A stretch of DNA of 64,000 nucleotides, from the NCBI RefSeq assembly GCF_900258475.1, contig NZ_LT984888.1, positions 82,638 through 146,637 on the forward strand, read 5' to 3'. The notes beneath the pieces are model-generated. The model was not told the DNA's origin, did no database searches, and saw only the letters and a list, made by a program, of their open reading frames with translations. The number at the start of each line of letters is the position of its first letter. The stretch's first letter is position 1. Shown piece by piece: positions 22,584 through 32,419 of the stretch. Source of the DNA: Anaerococcus sp. Marseille-P3915. Its GTDB lineage: Bacteria > Bacillota > Clostridia > Tissierellales > Peptoniphilaceae. Both the position numbers and the translations under genes were made by a program.

Positions 22584-25022
22584 TTATTCCTCTTCTTCTA
22601 GTGTATTGTCATATTTAGTTACTGAAACAATCTTATCCTTATCATTGGCTAGATTTTTAAGTTTTACACCTACTGTATTTCTACCTGTTGTAGATATATC
22701 TCTTACACTTAGTCTAATCATATCGCCTGTTAGGGATACCATCATTATGTCAGTATCTAAATCTACTGCCAAGCTGTCTACTAATTGACCTGTCTTTTCG
22801 GTTATCTTGTGGCATCTGACACCTTTTCCGCCCCTATTTTGGTTTTTGAAATTGGTGAAGGAGGTCTTCTTGCCGTAACCATTTTCTGTTACTACTAGAA
22901 GATAGGTTTCATCTCCTTTGATATTCATTGATACTACTTCATCACCCTTATCAAGCTTGATTGCCCTTACTCCTGCGGCTGTCCTTCCCATGCTTCTAAC
23001 ATCTTTGGTGTTAAATTGGATGGTCATACCGTTTTTGGTGGAGATGATTAGTTCTTCGTCTTTTTCGATTTGTCTTACTGATATTAGCTTATCGTCTTCC
23101 TTGAGGGAGATGGCTATAATGCCATTTCTTCTAATCTTAGTGAAGTTTTCTGCATCAGTTTTCTTTATCTGACCGTTTTTGGTTTGAAGAACCATTTGGC
23201 TATCCTTGCTTAATTCGGATAGGGTCACCATTTCGGTAATTTTCTCGCCGCTTTCTAGGTTTAGGATGTTGATTATCGCTTGACCCCTAGATGTACGGCT
23301 ACCTTCTGGAATCTTGTAGGCTTCTAGAGAATAAACCTTGCCCATGGATGTGAAGAATAAGAGATCTTCGTGGGTGTTGGTTGTGATTATCTTTTTGATG
23401 AAGTCGCCTTCTTTGGTATTGCCTGCTGCAATTCCCTTGCCTCCCCTATTTTGTACCTTGTAGGTGTCTATAGGAAGTCTCTTGATGTAGCCTTCCTTGG
23501 TTAGGGTTATTAGGATATCTTCTTCTTCAATTAGCTCTGTTATGTCCATCTCTCCCTCATCTGGGACGATTTGTGTCCTTCTATCATCGGCGTATTTTTC
23601 TTTGATTTCTGTCATTTCGTCGATGATTAGGTTGATTAGGGTTTCTTCAGAGTTTAGGATTGAAAGTAGGTATTCAATTGTCCTTGCTAACTCATCATTT
23701 TCTGCATTTAGCTTTTCAATTTCTAGTCCTGATAGGCGTTTTAGTTGCATATCTAAGATGGCTTGAGATTGAACATCTGTAAGCTTATATTTGTCGTAGA
23801 AGATTTTCTTAATTTGGTCATTGTCATAGGATGATCTGATTATCTTGATTATCTCATCTATGTGGTCAATGGCTATTATAAGACCTTCTACTATGTGCTT
23901 ACGGTCCCTGGCCTTTGATAGGTCAAATGTGGTCCTACGGGTTACTACTTCCTTTTGGTGGTCTACGTAATATTCGATTAATTCTTTTAGATTTAGAATC
24001 TTTGGCTCGCCTCCAACTAGGGCTAGGTTTATGATACCGAAAGTATTTTCTAGTTGGGTATATTTATAGAGGTTATTTAGGACGATGTTGGCGTTGGAAT
24101 CTCTCTTGATTTCAACTACTATCCTCATTCCTTTTCTGTCTGATTCATCTCTGATGTCAGATATGCCATCAATTCTCTTGTCTTTTACAAGTTCAGCTAT
24201 TTTTTCGATTAATCTTGCCTTATTTACCTGGTAAGGGATTTCTGAGATTATGATTCTTTCCCTATTTTTCTTAAAGGGCTCAATTCTTGCTACTGCTCTT
24301 TGTTTAATCTTGCCCCTACCTGTGTGGTAGGCATCTTTTATGCCGGATTTTCCTAGGATTAGGGCGCCTGTTGGGAAGTCTGGACCTGGGATTATTTTTA
24401 ATAGGTCATCTATGGATATTTCTGGATCTTTCATGTAGGCTACACAAGCATCGATTGCTTCGCCTAGGTTGTGTGGGGCCATATTTGTGGCCATACCTAC
24501 AGCTATACCGTTTGACCCATTTACTAGTAGGTTTGGAAATCTTGATGGAAGGACTGATGGCTCTAGCTCTTCTTCATCGAAGTTTGGCACAAAGTCAACT
24601 GTATCCTTATTTATATCCCTTAGCATTTCCTTGGCTATCTTGCTCATTCTGACTTCTGTATAACGCATGGCTGCTGCCGCATCCCCGTCTATGGATCCGA
24701 AGTTACCTTGGCCTTGGGCTAGGGGATATCTAGTTGAGAAGTCTTGGGCTAACCTTACTAGGGCATCATAGATTGCATAGTCGCCGTGAGGGTGAAATTT
24801 ACCCATTACATCTCCGACTACCCTGGCTGATTTTCTGGTTGGTTTATTTGGATCAAGGCCCAGAAGTTGCATATCATAGAGGATTCTCCTATGAACTGGT
24901 TTTAGGCCATCACGTACATCTGGTAGGGCTCTTGATACTATTACAGACATTGAATACTCAAGATAAGAGCTTTTCATCTTAGTTTCAAGGTCTATATTCA
25001 TTATATTTTGATTTTCTGTCAT
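22584..25022 (-). CDS. gyrA: DNA gyrase subunit A
   Basis: This 812-residue protein has the breakage-reunion domain ([18 protein letters not shown], catalytic Tyr in [11 protein letters not shown]) and a C-terminal beta-pinwheel with a GyrA-box-like QNRGGKG motif, which appears twice. With GyrB it introduces negative supercoils. The quinolone-determining region reads [14 protein letters not shown]: residue 82 is Tyr (codon TAT, 24777-24779) where E. coli Ser83 and most Firmicutes have Ser or Thr. The acidic residue four positions later is kept (Asp86). The gene follows gyrB after 8 bases and is followed after 1 base by rsbV, so it stands in a gyrB-gyrA-rsb-sigma transcription unit. Confidence 0.97.
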   Translation of the reverse strand: MTENQNIMNIDLETKMKSSYLEYSMSVIVSRALPDVRDGLKPVHRRILYDMQLLGLDPNKPTRKSARVVGDVMGKFHPHGDYAIYDALVRLAQDFSTRYPLAQGQGNFGSIDGDAAAAMRYTEVRMSKIAKEMLRDINKDTVDFVPNFDEEELEPSVLPSRFPNLLVNGSNGIAVGMATNMAPHNLGEAIDACVAYMKDPEISIDDLLKIIPGPDFPTGALILGKSGIKDAYHTGRGKIKQRAVARIEPFKKNRERIIISEIPYQVNKARLIEKIAELVKDKRIDGISDIRDESDRKGMRIVVEIKRDSNANIVLNNLYKYTQLENTFGIINLALVGGEPKILNLKELIEYYVDHQKEVVTRRTTFDLSKARDRKHIVEGLIIAIDHIDEIIKIIRSSYDNDQIKKIFYDKYKLTDVQSQAILDMQLKRLSGLEIEKLNAENDELARTIEYLLSILNSEETLINLIIDEMTEIKEKYADDRRTQIVPDEGEMDITELIEEEDILITLTKEGYIKRLPIDTYKVQNRGGKGIAAGNTKEGDFIKKIITTNTHEDLLFFTSMGKVYSLEAYKIPEGSRTSRGQAIINILNLESGEKITEMVTLSELSKDSQMVLQTKNGQIKKTDAENFTKIRRNGIIAISLKEDDKLISVRQIEKDEELIISTKNGMTIQFNTKDVRSMGRTAAGVRAIKLDKGDEVVSMNIKGDETYLLVVTENGYGKKTSFTNFKNQNRGGKGVRCHKITEKTGQLVDSLAVDLDTDIMMVSLTGDMIRLSVRDISTTGRNTVGVKLKNLANDKDKIVSVTKYDNTLEEEE

Positions 25023-25030
25023 GTTGCCTC

Positions 25031-26932
25031 CTATACGTCTATGTCAGTAACGTACTTGGCGTTTTCTTGGATGAAGTTACGTCTAGGTTCTACCTTTTCT
25101 CCCATGAGGAGGGCGAAGGTGTCATCAGTTGTGGTTGATTCCAAATCTTCTACTACTCTTAGGAGGACACGCCTGTCTGGATCCATGGTTGTTTCCCATA
25201 ATTGTTCGGCATTCATTTCACCAAGACCCTTGTATCTGTTGATCTTGTAATTATCTACTCCAAGCTCTTTGATTACCTTATCTCTTTCATCATCTGAATA
25301 AACGTATCTTTCCTTCTTGCCTACGCTTATCCTGTATAGAGGTGGGAGGGCTACATATACGTGACCTTCATCTATTAGGTCTTTCATATATCTGTAGAAG
25401 AAGGTTAAAAGCAAGGTTCTGATGTGGGCACCGTCGACGTCCGCATCGGTCATGATTATGATCTTGCCGTAGCGAAGCTTTTCTAGGTCAAATTCCTTGC
25501 CTATGCCTGTACCGAAGGCTGTAATCATGTTTTTTATCTCTTCTGAGTTTAGGACCCTATCTAGGTGGGCCTTTTCTACATTCATTATCTTTCCTCTTAA
25601 AGGAAGGATGGCTTGGATTCTGTTGTCCCTACCGCCTTTAGCAGAACCTCCCGCAGAATTACCCTCGACTATGAAGATTTCATTTTCGCCAATGTCTGTT
25701 GATTGGCAATCGGCAAGCTTGCCTGGAAGGGTAGCTGAATCTAGGATTGATCTCTTGCGGGTTAAATCTCTTGCCTTTCTAGCTGCTTCTCTGGCACGTC
25801 TGCTTGCAAGGGCCTTGTCTATAATAGCTTTGGCTGGTTTTGGATTTTCTTCAAGGAAGGCTGTTAAATGCTCTGAAATAAAGGTATCTACTGCACCCCT
25901 TACCTCTGAGTTTCCAAGCTTAGATTTGGTTTGGCCTTCAAATTGAGGCTCAGATATTTTTACAGAAATTACAGCTGTAATTCCCTCTCTGATGTCCTCA
26001 CCTTGGAGGTTGTCCTCGTTATCTTTTATGAAATTATATTTTCTAGCGTAGTCATTTACAGTTCTTGTAAGTGATGATCTAAGTCCTGCCAAGTGGCTTC
26101 CGCCTTCTGGGGTTTGGATGTTGTTGGCGTAGGATAGGATGTTTTCGCTATAGGCATCTGTATATTGGAAGGCAAACTCAACTTCTGTATCTTCTTGGTA
26201 GCCGTCAAAGTGTGGAATCATCTCCATTATTGGATCTTTGTTCCTATTTAGGTAGGCTACAAATTCTGATATACCACCTTCAAATTTGAAGCTTGTTAGG
26301 AAATCTTCTCTTTTATCTTCAAAGATGATTTCTACTCCCTTATTTAAGAAGGCCATTTCTCTGAACCTATTTTCTAGGATTGTCCTGTCATAGATTGTTG
26401 TATCAAAGATTGTTCCATCTGCCTTAAAGGTGATTTTGGTACCAGTTTCATCAGTATCGCCTATTACTTCTATATCTTTTGTAACTTGACCTCTGGCAAA
26501 TTCCATTTTATAGATGTGGCCATCTCTTTTTACTTCTGCTATTAGATATTCAGAAAGGGCGTTTACTACTGAAACACCTACACCGTGAAGACCTCCTGAT
26601 ACCTTGTAGGCTGAATCGTCAAACTTACCACCAGCATGGAGGACTGTTAGTACGGTCTCTAGGGTTGATTTGTGGGTTGTTGGGTGTTCTTTGACTGGAA
26701 TTCCTGATCCGTCATCTTCTACACTTACAACATTATCCTTGTCTATGGTAACTTTTATGTAGTCACAACGTCCGGCTAGGGCCTCATCTACCGAGTTATC
26801 TACTACTTCGTAGACTAGGTGGTGGAGTCCCCTCTGGCTGGTTGATCCTATATACATACCAGGTCTTAGACGAACGGGTTCTAGTCCCTCTAAGACCCTG
26901 ATATTACCAGCATCATAATTATTCTCTGTCAT
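25031..26932 (-). CDS. gyrB: DNA gyrase subunit B
   Basis: This 633-residue ATPase subunit carries the GHKL ATP site (YEVVDNSVDEALAG, then DDGSGIPV and GGLHGVGVSVVNALS), the transducer domain, and the Toprim domain (EGNSAGGSAKGGRD, DADVDGAHIRTLLLTFFYRYM). It ends with the conserved PRRNFIQENAKYV tail. The ATG at 26932 (MTENNYDAG) is preferred since AAAGGA stands 6 bases upstream. An in-frame ATG 24 bases earlier has its AAGG abutting the codon. It overlaps the recF end by 14 bases, as expected for coupled translation in the dnaA-dnaN-recF-gyrB group. Confidence 0.97.
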   Translation of the reverse strand: MTENNYDAGNIRVLEGLEPVRLRPGMYIGSTSQRGLHHLVYEVVDNSVDEALAGRCDYIKVTIDKDNVVSVEDDGSGIPVKEHPTTHKSTLETVLTVLHAGGKFDDSAYKVSGGLHGVGVSVVNALSEYLIAEVKRDGHIYKMEFARGQVTKDIEVIGDTDETGTKITFKADGTIFDTTIYDRTILENRFREMAFLNKGVEIIFEDKREDFLTSFKFEGGISEFVAYLNRNKDPIMEMIPHFDGYQEDTEVEFAFQYTDAYSENILSYANNIQTPEGGSHLAGLRSSLTRTVNDYARKYNFIKDNEDNLQGEDIREGITAVISVKISEPQFEGQTKSKLGNSEVRGAVDTFISEHLTAFLEENPKPAKAIIDKALASRRAREAARKARDLTRKRSILDSATLPGKLADCQSTDIGENEIFIVEGNSAGGSAKGGRDNRIQAILPLRGKIMNVEKAHLDRVLNSEEIKNMITAFGTGIGKEFDLEKLRYGKIIIMTDADVDGAHIRTLLLTFFYRYMKDLIDEGHVYVALPPLYRISVGKKERYVYSDDERDKVIKELGVDNYKINRYKGLGEMNAEQLWETTMDPDRRVLLRVVEDLESTTTDDTFALLMGEKVEPRRNFIQENAKYVTDIDV

Positions 26933-28013
26933 ATTTATCCTTTCTAATTCTGCCATCCTTGATATAGGATATCTTATCAGCTGACACTTCTTCTAGGCTC
27001 TTGGTGTTGGTGGCTGTGATTATGGTTTGATAGTCAGCTAGGTTTTCTAATAAGAATTTCGACCTAGATTCATCTAGCTCTGAAAATACATCATCAAGTA
27101 AAATCACCGCCCTATCTCCGCTTATCTCCCTTACAAGCCTTACTTCGGCTAGTTTTATATTGATAATAGCCGACCTCTGCTGGCCTTGGGAGGCGAATAG
27201 CCTGGTGTTTTTGCCATTTATTTTGATAATTATATCGTCTCTGTGGATGCCAGATTTTGTTGTTTGGTATCTTAAATCCTCATCCCTATGGGCTAAAAAC
27301 TTCTCCTGATATTCTTCAAGGCTACTTGCCTTTATATCCGGTATATACTCTATCTCTAGCTTCTCAGCACCCTTGGTTAGGGCATTTTGGAAGTCATTGG
27401 CGTATTTTTCTATATAGCCTATAAATTTATTTCTTCTCTTATAAATTTTGTAGGCTTCCTTTACCAAGGACTGGTCAAAGGCATCTAGCTGCTCTTTGAA
27501 AAATGAGGAAGACCTGTTTTTTAGCAATTTATTTCTAGAATAAAGAATCTTATCGTAGTCTTTTTTGACCTGCTTATAGGAAAAATCAATGCTTGTTATG
27601 ATTTCATCTAAGAGGTCCCTCCTAAGATTTGGTCCTTCCTTTATAATAAGAAGGTCTTCTGGAGTGAATAAGACTAGCTTGAATAATGATCTTAAATCCT
27701 TGTTCCTAGTATATTTTACTTCATTTACGAAAATATTCTTATCAGAAGAATCTACTTCTATCCTTACTTTTTTAAAAGAGCGGCCCTTTCTGATTATGCC
27801 AGAAAGCTCCATCCTTTCCTGGCCAAACTGGATTAAATCCTTATCCCTTAGCTTCTTAAAGGAAGTGGCATTGGCTAAGTAATAACAAGATTCAAGCAGA
27901 TTTGTCTTGCCCTGGGCATTATCTCCTATAAAAATATTTATATTGTCGTTAAAGCTTACCTTTTCGTAGAAATAATTCCTAAAATTGTGTAATTTTATAT
28001 CTTGTATCCACAT
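26919..28013 (-). CDS. recF: DNA replication/repair ATPase RecF
   Basis: This 364-residue SMC-like ATPase loads RecA at gaps. It opens with IQDIKLHNFRNY and has Walker A GDNAQGKTNLLES near 29-41. The conserved FTPEDLLIIKEGP and RRDLLDEI segments, the SQGQQRSAIINIKLAE signature and Walker B VILLDDVFSELD follow. The length is normal. Its ATG overlaps the final base of the S4-protein stop (TAATG). Confidence 0.96.
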   Translation of the reverse strand: MWIQDIKLHNFRNYFYEKVSFNDNINIFIGDNAQGKTNLLESCYYLANATSFKKLRDKDLIQFGQERMELSGIIRKGRSFKKVRIEVDSSDKNIFVNEVKYTRNKDLRSLFKLVLFTPEDLLIIKEGPNLRRDLLDEIITSIDFSYKQVKKDYDKILYSRNKLLKNRSSSFFKEQLDAFDQSLVKEAYKIYKRRNKFIGYIEKYANDFQNALTKGAEKLEIEYIPDIKASSLEEYQEKFLAHRDEDLRYQTTKSGIHRDDIIIKINGKNTRLFASQGQQRSAIINIKLAEVRLVREISGDRAVILLDDVFSELDESRSKFLLENLADYQTIITATNTKSLEEVSADKISYIKDGRIRKDKYDRE

Positions 28014-28219
28014 TATTTGATTATAATCTTGTAATCATCAAAGATTACAGCATCGCCTGGATGGGCCTTTTTGCCAGCTACAAAGCAAGGCTCATCGTTA
28101 AGGATTATGCCCTCTTCTTTGATAATGGACTTGGCAATGCCGCCTGTTGGCACTAGGTTTAGGACCTTTAGAAGGTCCTTTAGTTTTATCTCTTTACTTT
28201 CAAATTCAATTATTTCCAT
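28013..28219 (-). CDS. yaaA: S4-domain RNA-binding protein (YaaA/RlbA-type)
   Basis: This 68-residue S4 fold (IKLKDLLKVLNLVPTGGIAKSII, GKKAHPGDAVIF) is of the type encoded between dnaN and recF across Firmicutes. B. subtilis YaaA is involved in ribosome assembly. The ATG at 28219 is preferred to the in-frame one at 28237. It has GAGG 6 bases upstream and avoids overlap with dnaN. The gene is coupled to recF by a one-base stop/start overlap. Confidence 0.9.
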   Translation of the reverse strand: MEIIEFESKEIKLKDLLKVLNLVPTGGIAKSIIKEEGIILNDEPCFVAGKKAHPGDAVIFDDYKIIIK

Positions 28220-28226
28220 AAGGTCC

Positions 28227-29339
28227 TCACTTAGCAAGTCTAACTGGTAGGACTAGGTAGGTAAAGTCCTCACCCTCATGGCTAGAGTTTGTTGGGTAGA
28301 TTAGGCATGGATTTAGGCTTGATTTGAAGTTTAGCTTAATCTTTTCGCTGTCACAAGCCTTTACCCCATCTTGCATGTATTTGGCATTGAAGGCTATATC
28401 CAGACCCTCACCCTCTTGTTCTACTTCTATAACTTCTTTTACATCCCCTATTTCAGAATTTGACATGATTGTCATAACTTTCTCATCGATGCTTACTTTT
28501 ATAAGATTAGCCCTGCCTGGATCTGATAAGACTTGGGCCCTGTCTAGGGCTGATGTTAATTCTCTTTTTTCTAGGACTATGGATGTTTCTGAGATGTCAT
28601 TTATTATATTTCTGTAGTCAATATAATTTTTATCTATTACCTTGCATAACATGGTAGTGGACTCTGATACAAACATTAGGTCATTATCATTTTTATAAAG
28701 ACTTGTCTTGCTGTCATCTGAAACTATCCTTGACCATTCTAAAAGTGATCTCTTTGGTATAATGTATTCTGTATTTTCAAAATCTGCTGGATAATCTAGG
28801 GCAAGCTTCTTAAGGGCTACCCTATAGCCATCAAGGGCTACCATATTTAGAGATCCTTCCTTTAATTCAAAGAGAATTCCTGTTAGGGCAAGCTTTGTTT
28901 CATCAAGACTTGTTGCAAATTCTGTTTGGTTTATGGATCTTTTTAGCTTGTCATTATCTATTTGTATAGGCTTAGAATCTGGCTTTCTGATTTCTTCCTT
29001 CTCAAAATATTCAAAGGATATAAGGTTAAAGTTTGATCTTTTACATTTGATATTGATCTTGCCATTTTCAAGTTCTATCTTTACTAGCTCATCTGGAAGC
29101 TTTCTTATTATATTACTAATAAGGTCTGCCTTTACAGCCATTACTCCTTCTTCTATAATATTGGCTTTGGCGTAGGTTTTGATTGAGATTTCGCCATCGA
29201 AAGAAGTCAATGAGAGTCCATCCTTATCTGCACTAAAGTATATTAATTCATGGATTTGTATATTGGTTGACTTGGATACGGCCCTATTGGCAATATTGAT
29301 TGCTCCTAGTAGATCTTTTTGTTTGATTTCAAATTTCAT
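28227..29339 (-). CDS. dnaN: DNA polymerase III sliding clamp (beta subunit)
   Basis: This 370-residue protein has the three repeated clamp domains expected of DnaN. It has the family opening MKFEIKQKDLLGAINIANRAVS and ends with YPTNSSHEGEDFTYLVLPVRLAK, corresponding to the conserved C-terminal clamp motif near the protein-binding cleft. It lies 223 bases past dnaA, with DnaA boxes in the gap. AGGAGAAGAC precedes the start. Confidence 0.97.
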   Translation of the reverse strand: MKFEIKQKDLLGAINIANRAVSKSTNIQIHELIYFSADKDGLSLTSFDGEISIKTYAKANIIEEGVMAVKADLISNIIRKLPDELVKIELENGKINIKCKRSNFNLISFEYFEKEEIRKPDSKPIQIDNDKLKRSINQTEFATSLDETKLALTGILFELKEGSLNMVALDGYRVALKKLALDYPADFENTEYIIPKRSLLEWSRIVSDDSKTSLYKNDNDLMFVSESTTMLCKVIDKNYIDYRNIINDISETSIVLEKRELTSALDRAQVLSDPGRANLIKVSIDEKVMTIMSNSEIGDVKEVIEVEQEGEGLDIAFNAKYMQDGVKACDSEKIKLNFKSSLNPCLIYPTNSSHEGEDFTYLVLPVRLAK

Positions 29340-29562
29340 GTCTTCTCCTTAACTATTATTTAAACTTAGTAGTATTAGTAGTAGGGAGTGTATAAATGTG
29401 GATATCTTTTATTGATATTAGTATTTCAAGCTTTATTGGTGTTTATATCTTCTGAATATCTCTATGAATAAATGGCTAGTTTTCCACATTTTACACAAGA
29501 GGTTTTTGAAGATTTGTTAAAAATAACTTATCAACAGACTTATCCACAAGCTTATACACAAA
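29340..29562. other. dnaA-dnaN intergenic part of oriC with DnaA boxes
   Basis: Close to the dnaA end are TTATCAACA (29528-29536), a perfect TTATCCACA (29540-29548) and TTATACACA (29552-29560), all in the same direction. A weaker TGTGGATAT lies near 29397-29405. The rest is AT-rich and could hold the unwinding element, as the dnaA-dnaN gap does in B. subtilis. It must also hold the dnaN leader. Confidence 0.7.
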
Positions 29563-30942
29563 TCACTCTTTTATTTCTTTTATTAGAGATTCAATCTCAT
29601 TTTTAATGTCACTATCTTCTTCCATCATCAGGCTAATCTTATCTATGCCGTGAATGACAGTTGTATGATCCCTATCAAAGGCATTTGCAATAGTTACTAG
29701 GCTATCATCAAGTAGCTCTCTAGCTATAAACATGGCTATCTGTCTAGGATTTACAATCTCTTTCTTGCGACTTTTGCCCTTAAGGTCGGAAAGCTTAATA
29801 TTATATTTATTTGCTACAGCCTGCTGGATATCTCCTATAGATAGCTTTTTCTTGGTATTTTTGACCCTGGTTCCTACACCCTTTATAGCATCTTCCATAG
29901 ATACCTCTATCCTGCCGTCGCTTTTGGCATAGGCAATGGCTGTAGAAAGGGCTCCTTCTAGGTCTCTGATGTTTGTATCAATCTCATGGGCTATATAGGA
30001 AAGGATTGAATTATCAATGATAGCTCCCAAATCTTCAAGCTTTTTTTGAAGTATTGCCACCCTTGTCTCATAATCAGGCCTTGAGATATCAGCTATAATA
30101 CCGTAGTTAAACCTTGAAACCAGCCTATCCTCTAGGTGCTTGATCTCCCTTGGTGGCTTATCTGATGTGATAACTATTTGCTTGCCTGCATTGTAGAGGT
30201 CGTTAAAGGTATGGAAAAATTCCTCCTGGGTCGCCTCCTTATTGGCAATAAATTGAATATCATCTATAAGAAGGATATCAACTGACCTATACCTGGACCT
30301 AAACTCTTGGTTTTTATTAGTCCTAAGGGCTGCAATCATCTCATTTGTAAACTTCTCACTAGATAGGTACATGACATAGACATCATCCCTAGCTTCTAGG
30401 ACCTGGTGGGCAATAGCTTGGATTAAGTGGGTCTTGCCAAGTCCACTTGCCCCGTATATAAAGAGAGGATTATAGACCTTGGACTGCTCCCTCCTAGAAA
30501 TGGTATCGGCAACAGCCTGGCTAATTGATAAGGCGTATTGGTTGGACTTGCCTTGGACAAAATTTTCAAATACATTAGCCTCTTCAAGCTGAGGTCTAGG
30601 GTAGGATTTGACCTTATCAATCCTCATTTGACCATCCCCATCGTATTCCTTGCCTAGGGTAAGGACCTTGTCATAATCATCCCCATCCTTGGCCACAACC
30701 TTGACATCTAGTCTAGCTCCAATCTTTTCCTCAATAGCATAAAGAGCCTCTTGTAACTTTGGAAGCCAAATGCCATCAAAAATAAAGAGGGTATCCTTCT
30801 TAGGAATCTCTAGATAAAGGGTGCCTTCATGCAAATTTAGGGGCTTTAGTATGTTAATCCATGTATTAAACTGCTGTGAATCGGTAACATGCATTTTCAT
30901 TTCATTTTTTAATTCATTAGTAATGAATTCTAAACTTCGCAT
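29563..30942 (-). CDS. dnaA: Chromosomal replication initiator DnaA
   Basis: This 459-residue AAA+ initiator has an N-terminal DnaB/SirA-interaction domain, a short linker, and an AAA+ core with Walker A GASGLGKTHL, Walker B DILLIDDIQFI and an arginine-finger region. The C-terminal DNA-binding helix-turn-helix has the DnaA signature RDHTTVIHGIDKI. The ATG at 30942 (MRSLEFITNELK) is chosen because AAAGGAAGG sits 6 bases upstream; an in-frame GTG 30 bases earlier has no site. The gene is transcribed leftward, away from the main box cluster. Confidence 0.97.
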   Translation of the reverse strand: MRSLEFITNELKNEMKMHVTDSQQFNTWINILKPLNLHEGTLYLEIPKKDTLFIFDGIWLPKLQEALYAIEEKIGARLDVKVVAKDGDDYDKVLTLGKEYDGDGQMRIDKVKSYPRPQLEEANVFENFVQGKSNQYALSISQAVADTISRREQSKVYNPLFIYGASGLGKTHLIQAIAHQVLEARDDVYVMYLSSEKFTNEMIAALRTNKNQEFRSRYRSVDILLIDDIQFIANKEATQEEFFHTFNDLYNAGKQIVITSDKPPREIKHLEDRLVSRFNYGIIADISRPDYETRVAILQKKLEDLGAIIDNSILSYIAHEIDTNIRDLEGALSTAIAYAKSDGRIEVSMEDAIKGVGTRVKNTKKKLSIGDIQQAVANKYNIKLSDLKGKSRKKEIVNPRQIAMFIARELLDDSLVTIANAFDRDHTTVIHGIDKISLMMEEDSDIKNEIESLIKEIKE

Positions 30943-31663
30943 ATAAACCTTCCTTTCGTATTGCTTATCCACATAGATAAAAGTCTTTAAAATTAGCTCT
31001 TATATAAAAAAATAGACAGCTTATCCCCAAAATAGGGATAAGTTGTGGATAAGTCCCTTGTTGATAAAAATAATCTTGATATTTAAAGCAAAATTAGGAT
31101 AAGCAAAAAAATTTATATGTAAAAAATTAATCTTATCCCCAAAATAATATTAAATTAATGCTCAAAACTAAGTTTTACCCTTACTTTTACACAAGCAATT
31201 ATACCATAAACAAGCCATTAATTCAACTTATCCACAATAAGTAGATAAAAATATGGATAAGTCTCAAGTCATAAAAAGATAAGACCAAAAATCATTGTTG
31301 ATATGTGGATAAGTCTGTGTATTTATTAAAATTTTGGATAAGAAAAATAAATTTTGCCTTAATATTAAGATTTAAAACTAAAAATAATCACTCAAGTAAA
31401 AAAATATTCACACAAAAAATTCTCTTGAAAATGTGTGGATAAAATTTTATAAAGAATCTTATCCACAATTAATATTTATACCAAAAATTACCGGAAAAAA
31501 GAATAATTTTTAATTTATGCCCTAATACTTATGCAAATATTAAGAAAAATTTAAATAGGGTCCTAGCTTTTGAAAAATACTTATAAAAAAAGAATAAAAA
31601 CCTTGACATATATGCTTATTTTCAATATAATAGTAAGAGTCAAAAATTATAGGAGGTGTAAAG
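30943..31663. other. Replication origin oriC (main DnaA-box cluster)
   Basis: This 720-base AT-rich non-coding region lies between the divergent dnaA and rpmH genes. Six perfect 9-mer DnaA boxes are present. TTATCCACA lies at 30965-30973, 31228-31236 and 31459-31467. Its complement TGTGGATAA lies at 31044-31052, 31304-31312 and 31434-31442. Several one-mismatch versions (TTATCCCCA near 31021 and 31133, TTTGGATAA near 31334) fill the spaces. The gene strand bias flips here. The right end carries the rpmH promoter. Confidence 0.93.
31603..31631 (+). promoter_or_regulatory. Consensus promoter of rpmH-rnpA
   Basis: TTGACA (31603-31608), a 17-base spacer and TATAAT (31626-31631) match the sigma-A consensus perfectly. 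The rpmH start is 33 bases downstream, with AGGAGGTG just before it. Confidence 0.93.
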
Positions 31664-31798
31664 ATGAAAAGAACCTATCAACCAAATAGAAGAAAAAGAT
31701 CTAAAGATCACGGTTTTAGAAAAAGAATGTCTTCTCCAGGCGGAAGAAGAGTACTTAAAGCTAGAAGAAAGAAAAACAGAAAAAGACTTTCAGCTTAA
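31664..31798 (+). CDS. rpmH: 50S ribosomal protein L34
   Basis: This is a 44-residue, strongly basic protein. The opening [12 protein letters not shown] and the [22 protein letters not shown] ending (read as two segments) are the L34 signature. It is preceded by AGGAGGTG and by a perfect consensus promoter, and followed after 24 bases by rnpA. It marks the right border of oriC. Confidence 0.98.
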   Translation: MKRTYQPNRRKRSKDHGFRKRMSSPGGRRVLKARRKKNRKRLSA

Positions 31799-31822
31799 TC
31801 TTTATAAGTAAAGAAGCTCTTA

Positions 31823-32173
31823 ATGGAAAAAAGACTAAGCTTAAGGAAAGACAAAGACTTTCAGAAAGTCTACAAAAAAAACTTTGCATGTTATAATAGA
31901 GATTTCACAGTCCTAGTCAAAGATAATGGAACAAATACTCCAAGATTTGGTTTTACAATCAGCAAAAAAATTGGCAAGGCACATACAAGAAATTCTCTAA
32001 AAAGAAAGCTTAGAGAGATAATAAGGCTACATTACAAAAATCTCAATGGAGTAGATATAGTAATAATACCAAAAAAGCATACCACAGAATTTGACTACAA
32101 AAAACTAAAATCCTCTCTAGGTCATGCTCTTAACCAGGCATTTAAGAAAAAAAAGATATACTATGCTAAATAA
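31823..32173 (+). CDS. rnpA: Ribonuclease P protein component
   Basis: This 116-residue basic protein assists RNase P RNA in tRNA 5' maturation. It starts MEKRLSLRKDKDFQKVY and has the RNR-motif region in HTRNSLKRKLREIIR and the conserved FGFTISKKIG segment. It is co-transcribed with rpmH and overlaps yidD by 11 bases. The RNase P RNA itself is not in this window. Confidence 0.95.
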   Translation: MEKRLSLRKDKDFQKVYKKNFACYNRDFTVLVKDNGTNTPRFGFTISKKIGKAHTRNSLKRKLREIIRLHYKNLNGVDIVIIPKKHTTEFDYKKLKSSLGHALNQAFKKKKIYYAK

Positions 32174-32378
32174 AGTTTTTATAAAAATGATAAGATTTTA
32201 TCAAAAATTCATTTCTCCACAATTAGGCAGTTCAAAATGCAAATACTACCCTACTTGTTCCAATTATGCCCTAGAGGCCTTTAGGAAATACGGGCCAGTA
32301 AAGGCTTTTTTTATGTCTTTGTGGAGAATTTTAAGATGTAATCCATTTTCAAAGGGCGGTTATGACCCTGTAAAATAA
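32163..32378 (+). CDS. yidD: Membrane protein insertion efficiency factor YidD
   Basis: This small amphipathic YidD protein (71 residues) has the family core IRFYQKFISPQL, then CKYYPTCSNYALEAF with its three Cys and CNPFSKGGYDPV. The ATG at 32163 (MLNKVFIKM) is preferred; the frame stays open 13 codons upstream, within rnpA. It lies between rnpA and yidC, as in most bacteria, and probably helps YidC insert proteins. Confidence 0.92.
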   Translation: MLNKVFIKMIRFYQKFISPQLGSSKCKYYPTCSNYALEAFRKYGPVKAFFMSLWRILRCNPFSKGGYDPVK

Positions 32379-32419
32379 AATCTAGCCAGCTAATACCACA
32401 GATAAAAAACGGAGAAAAT

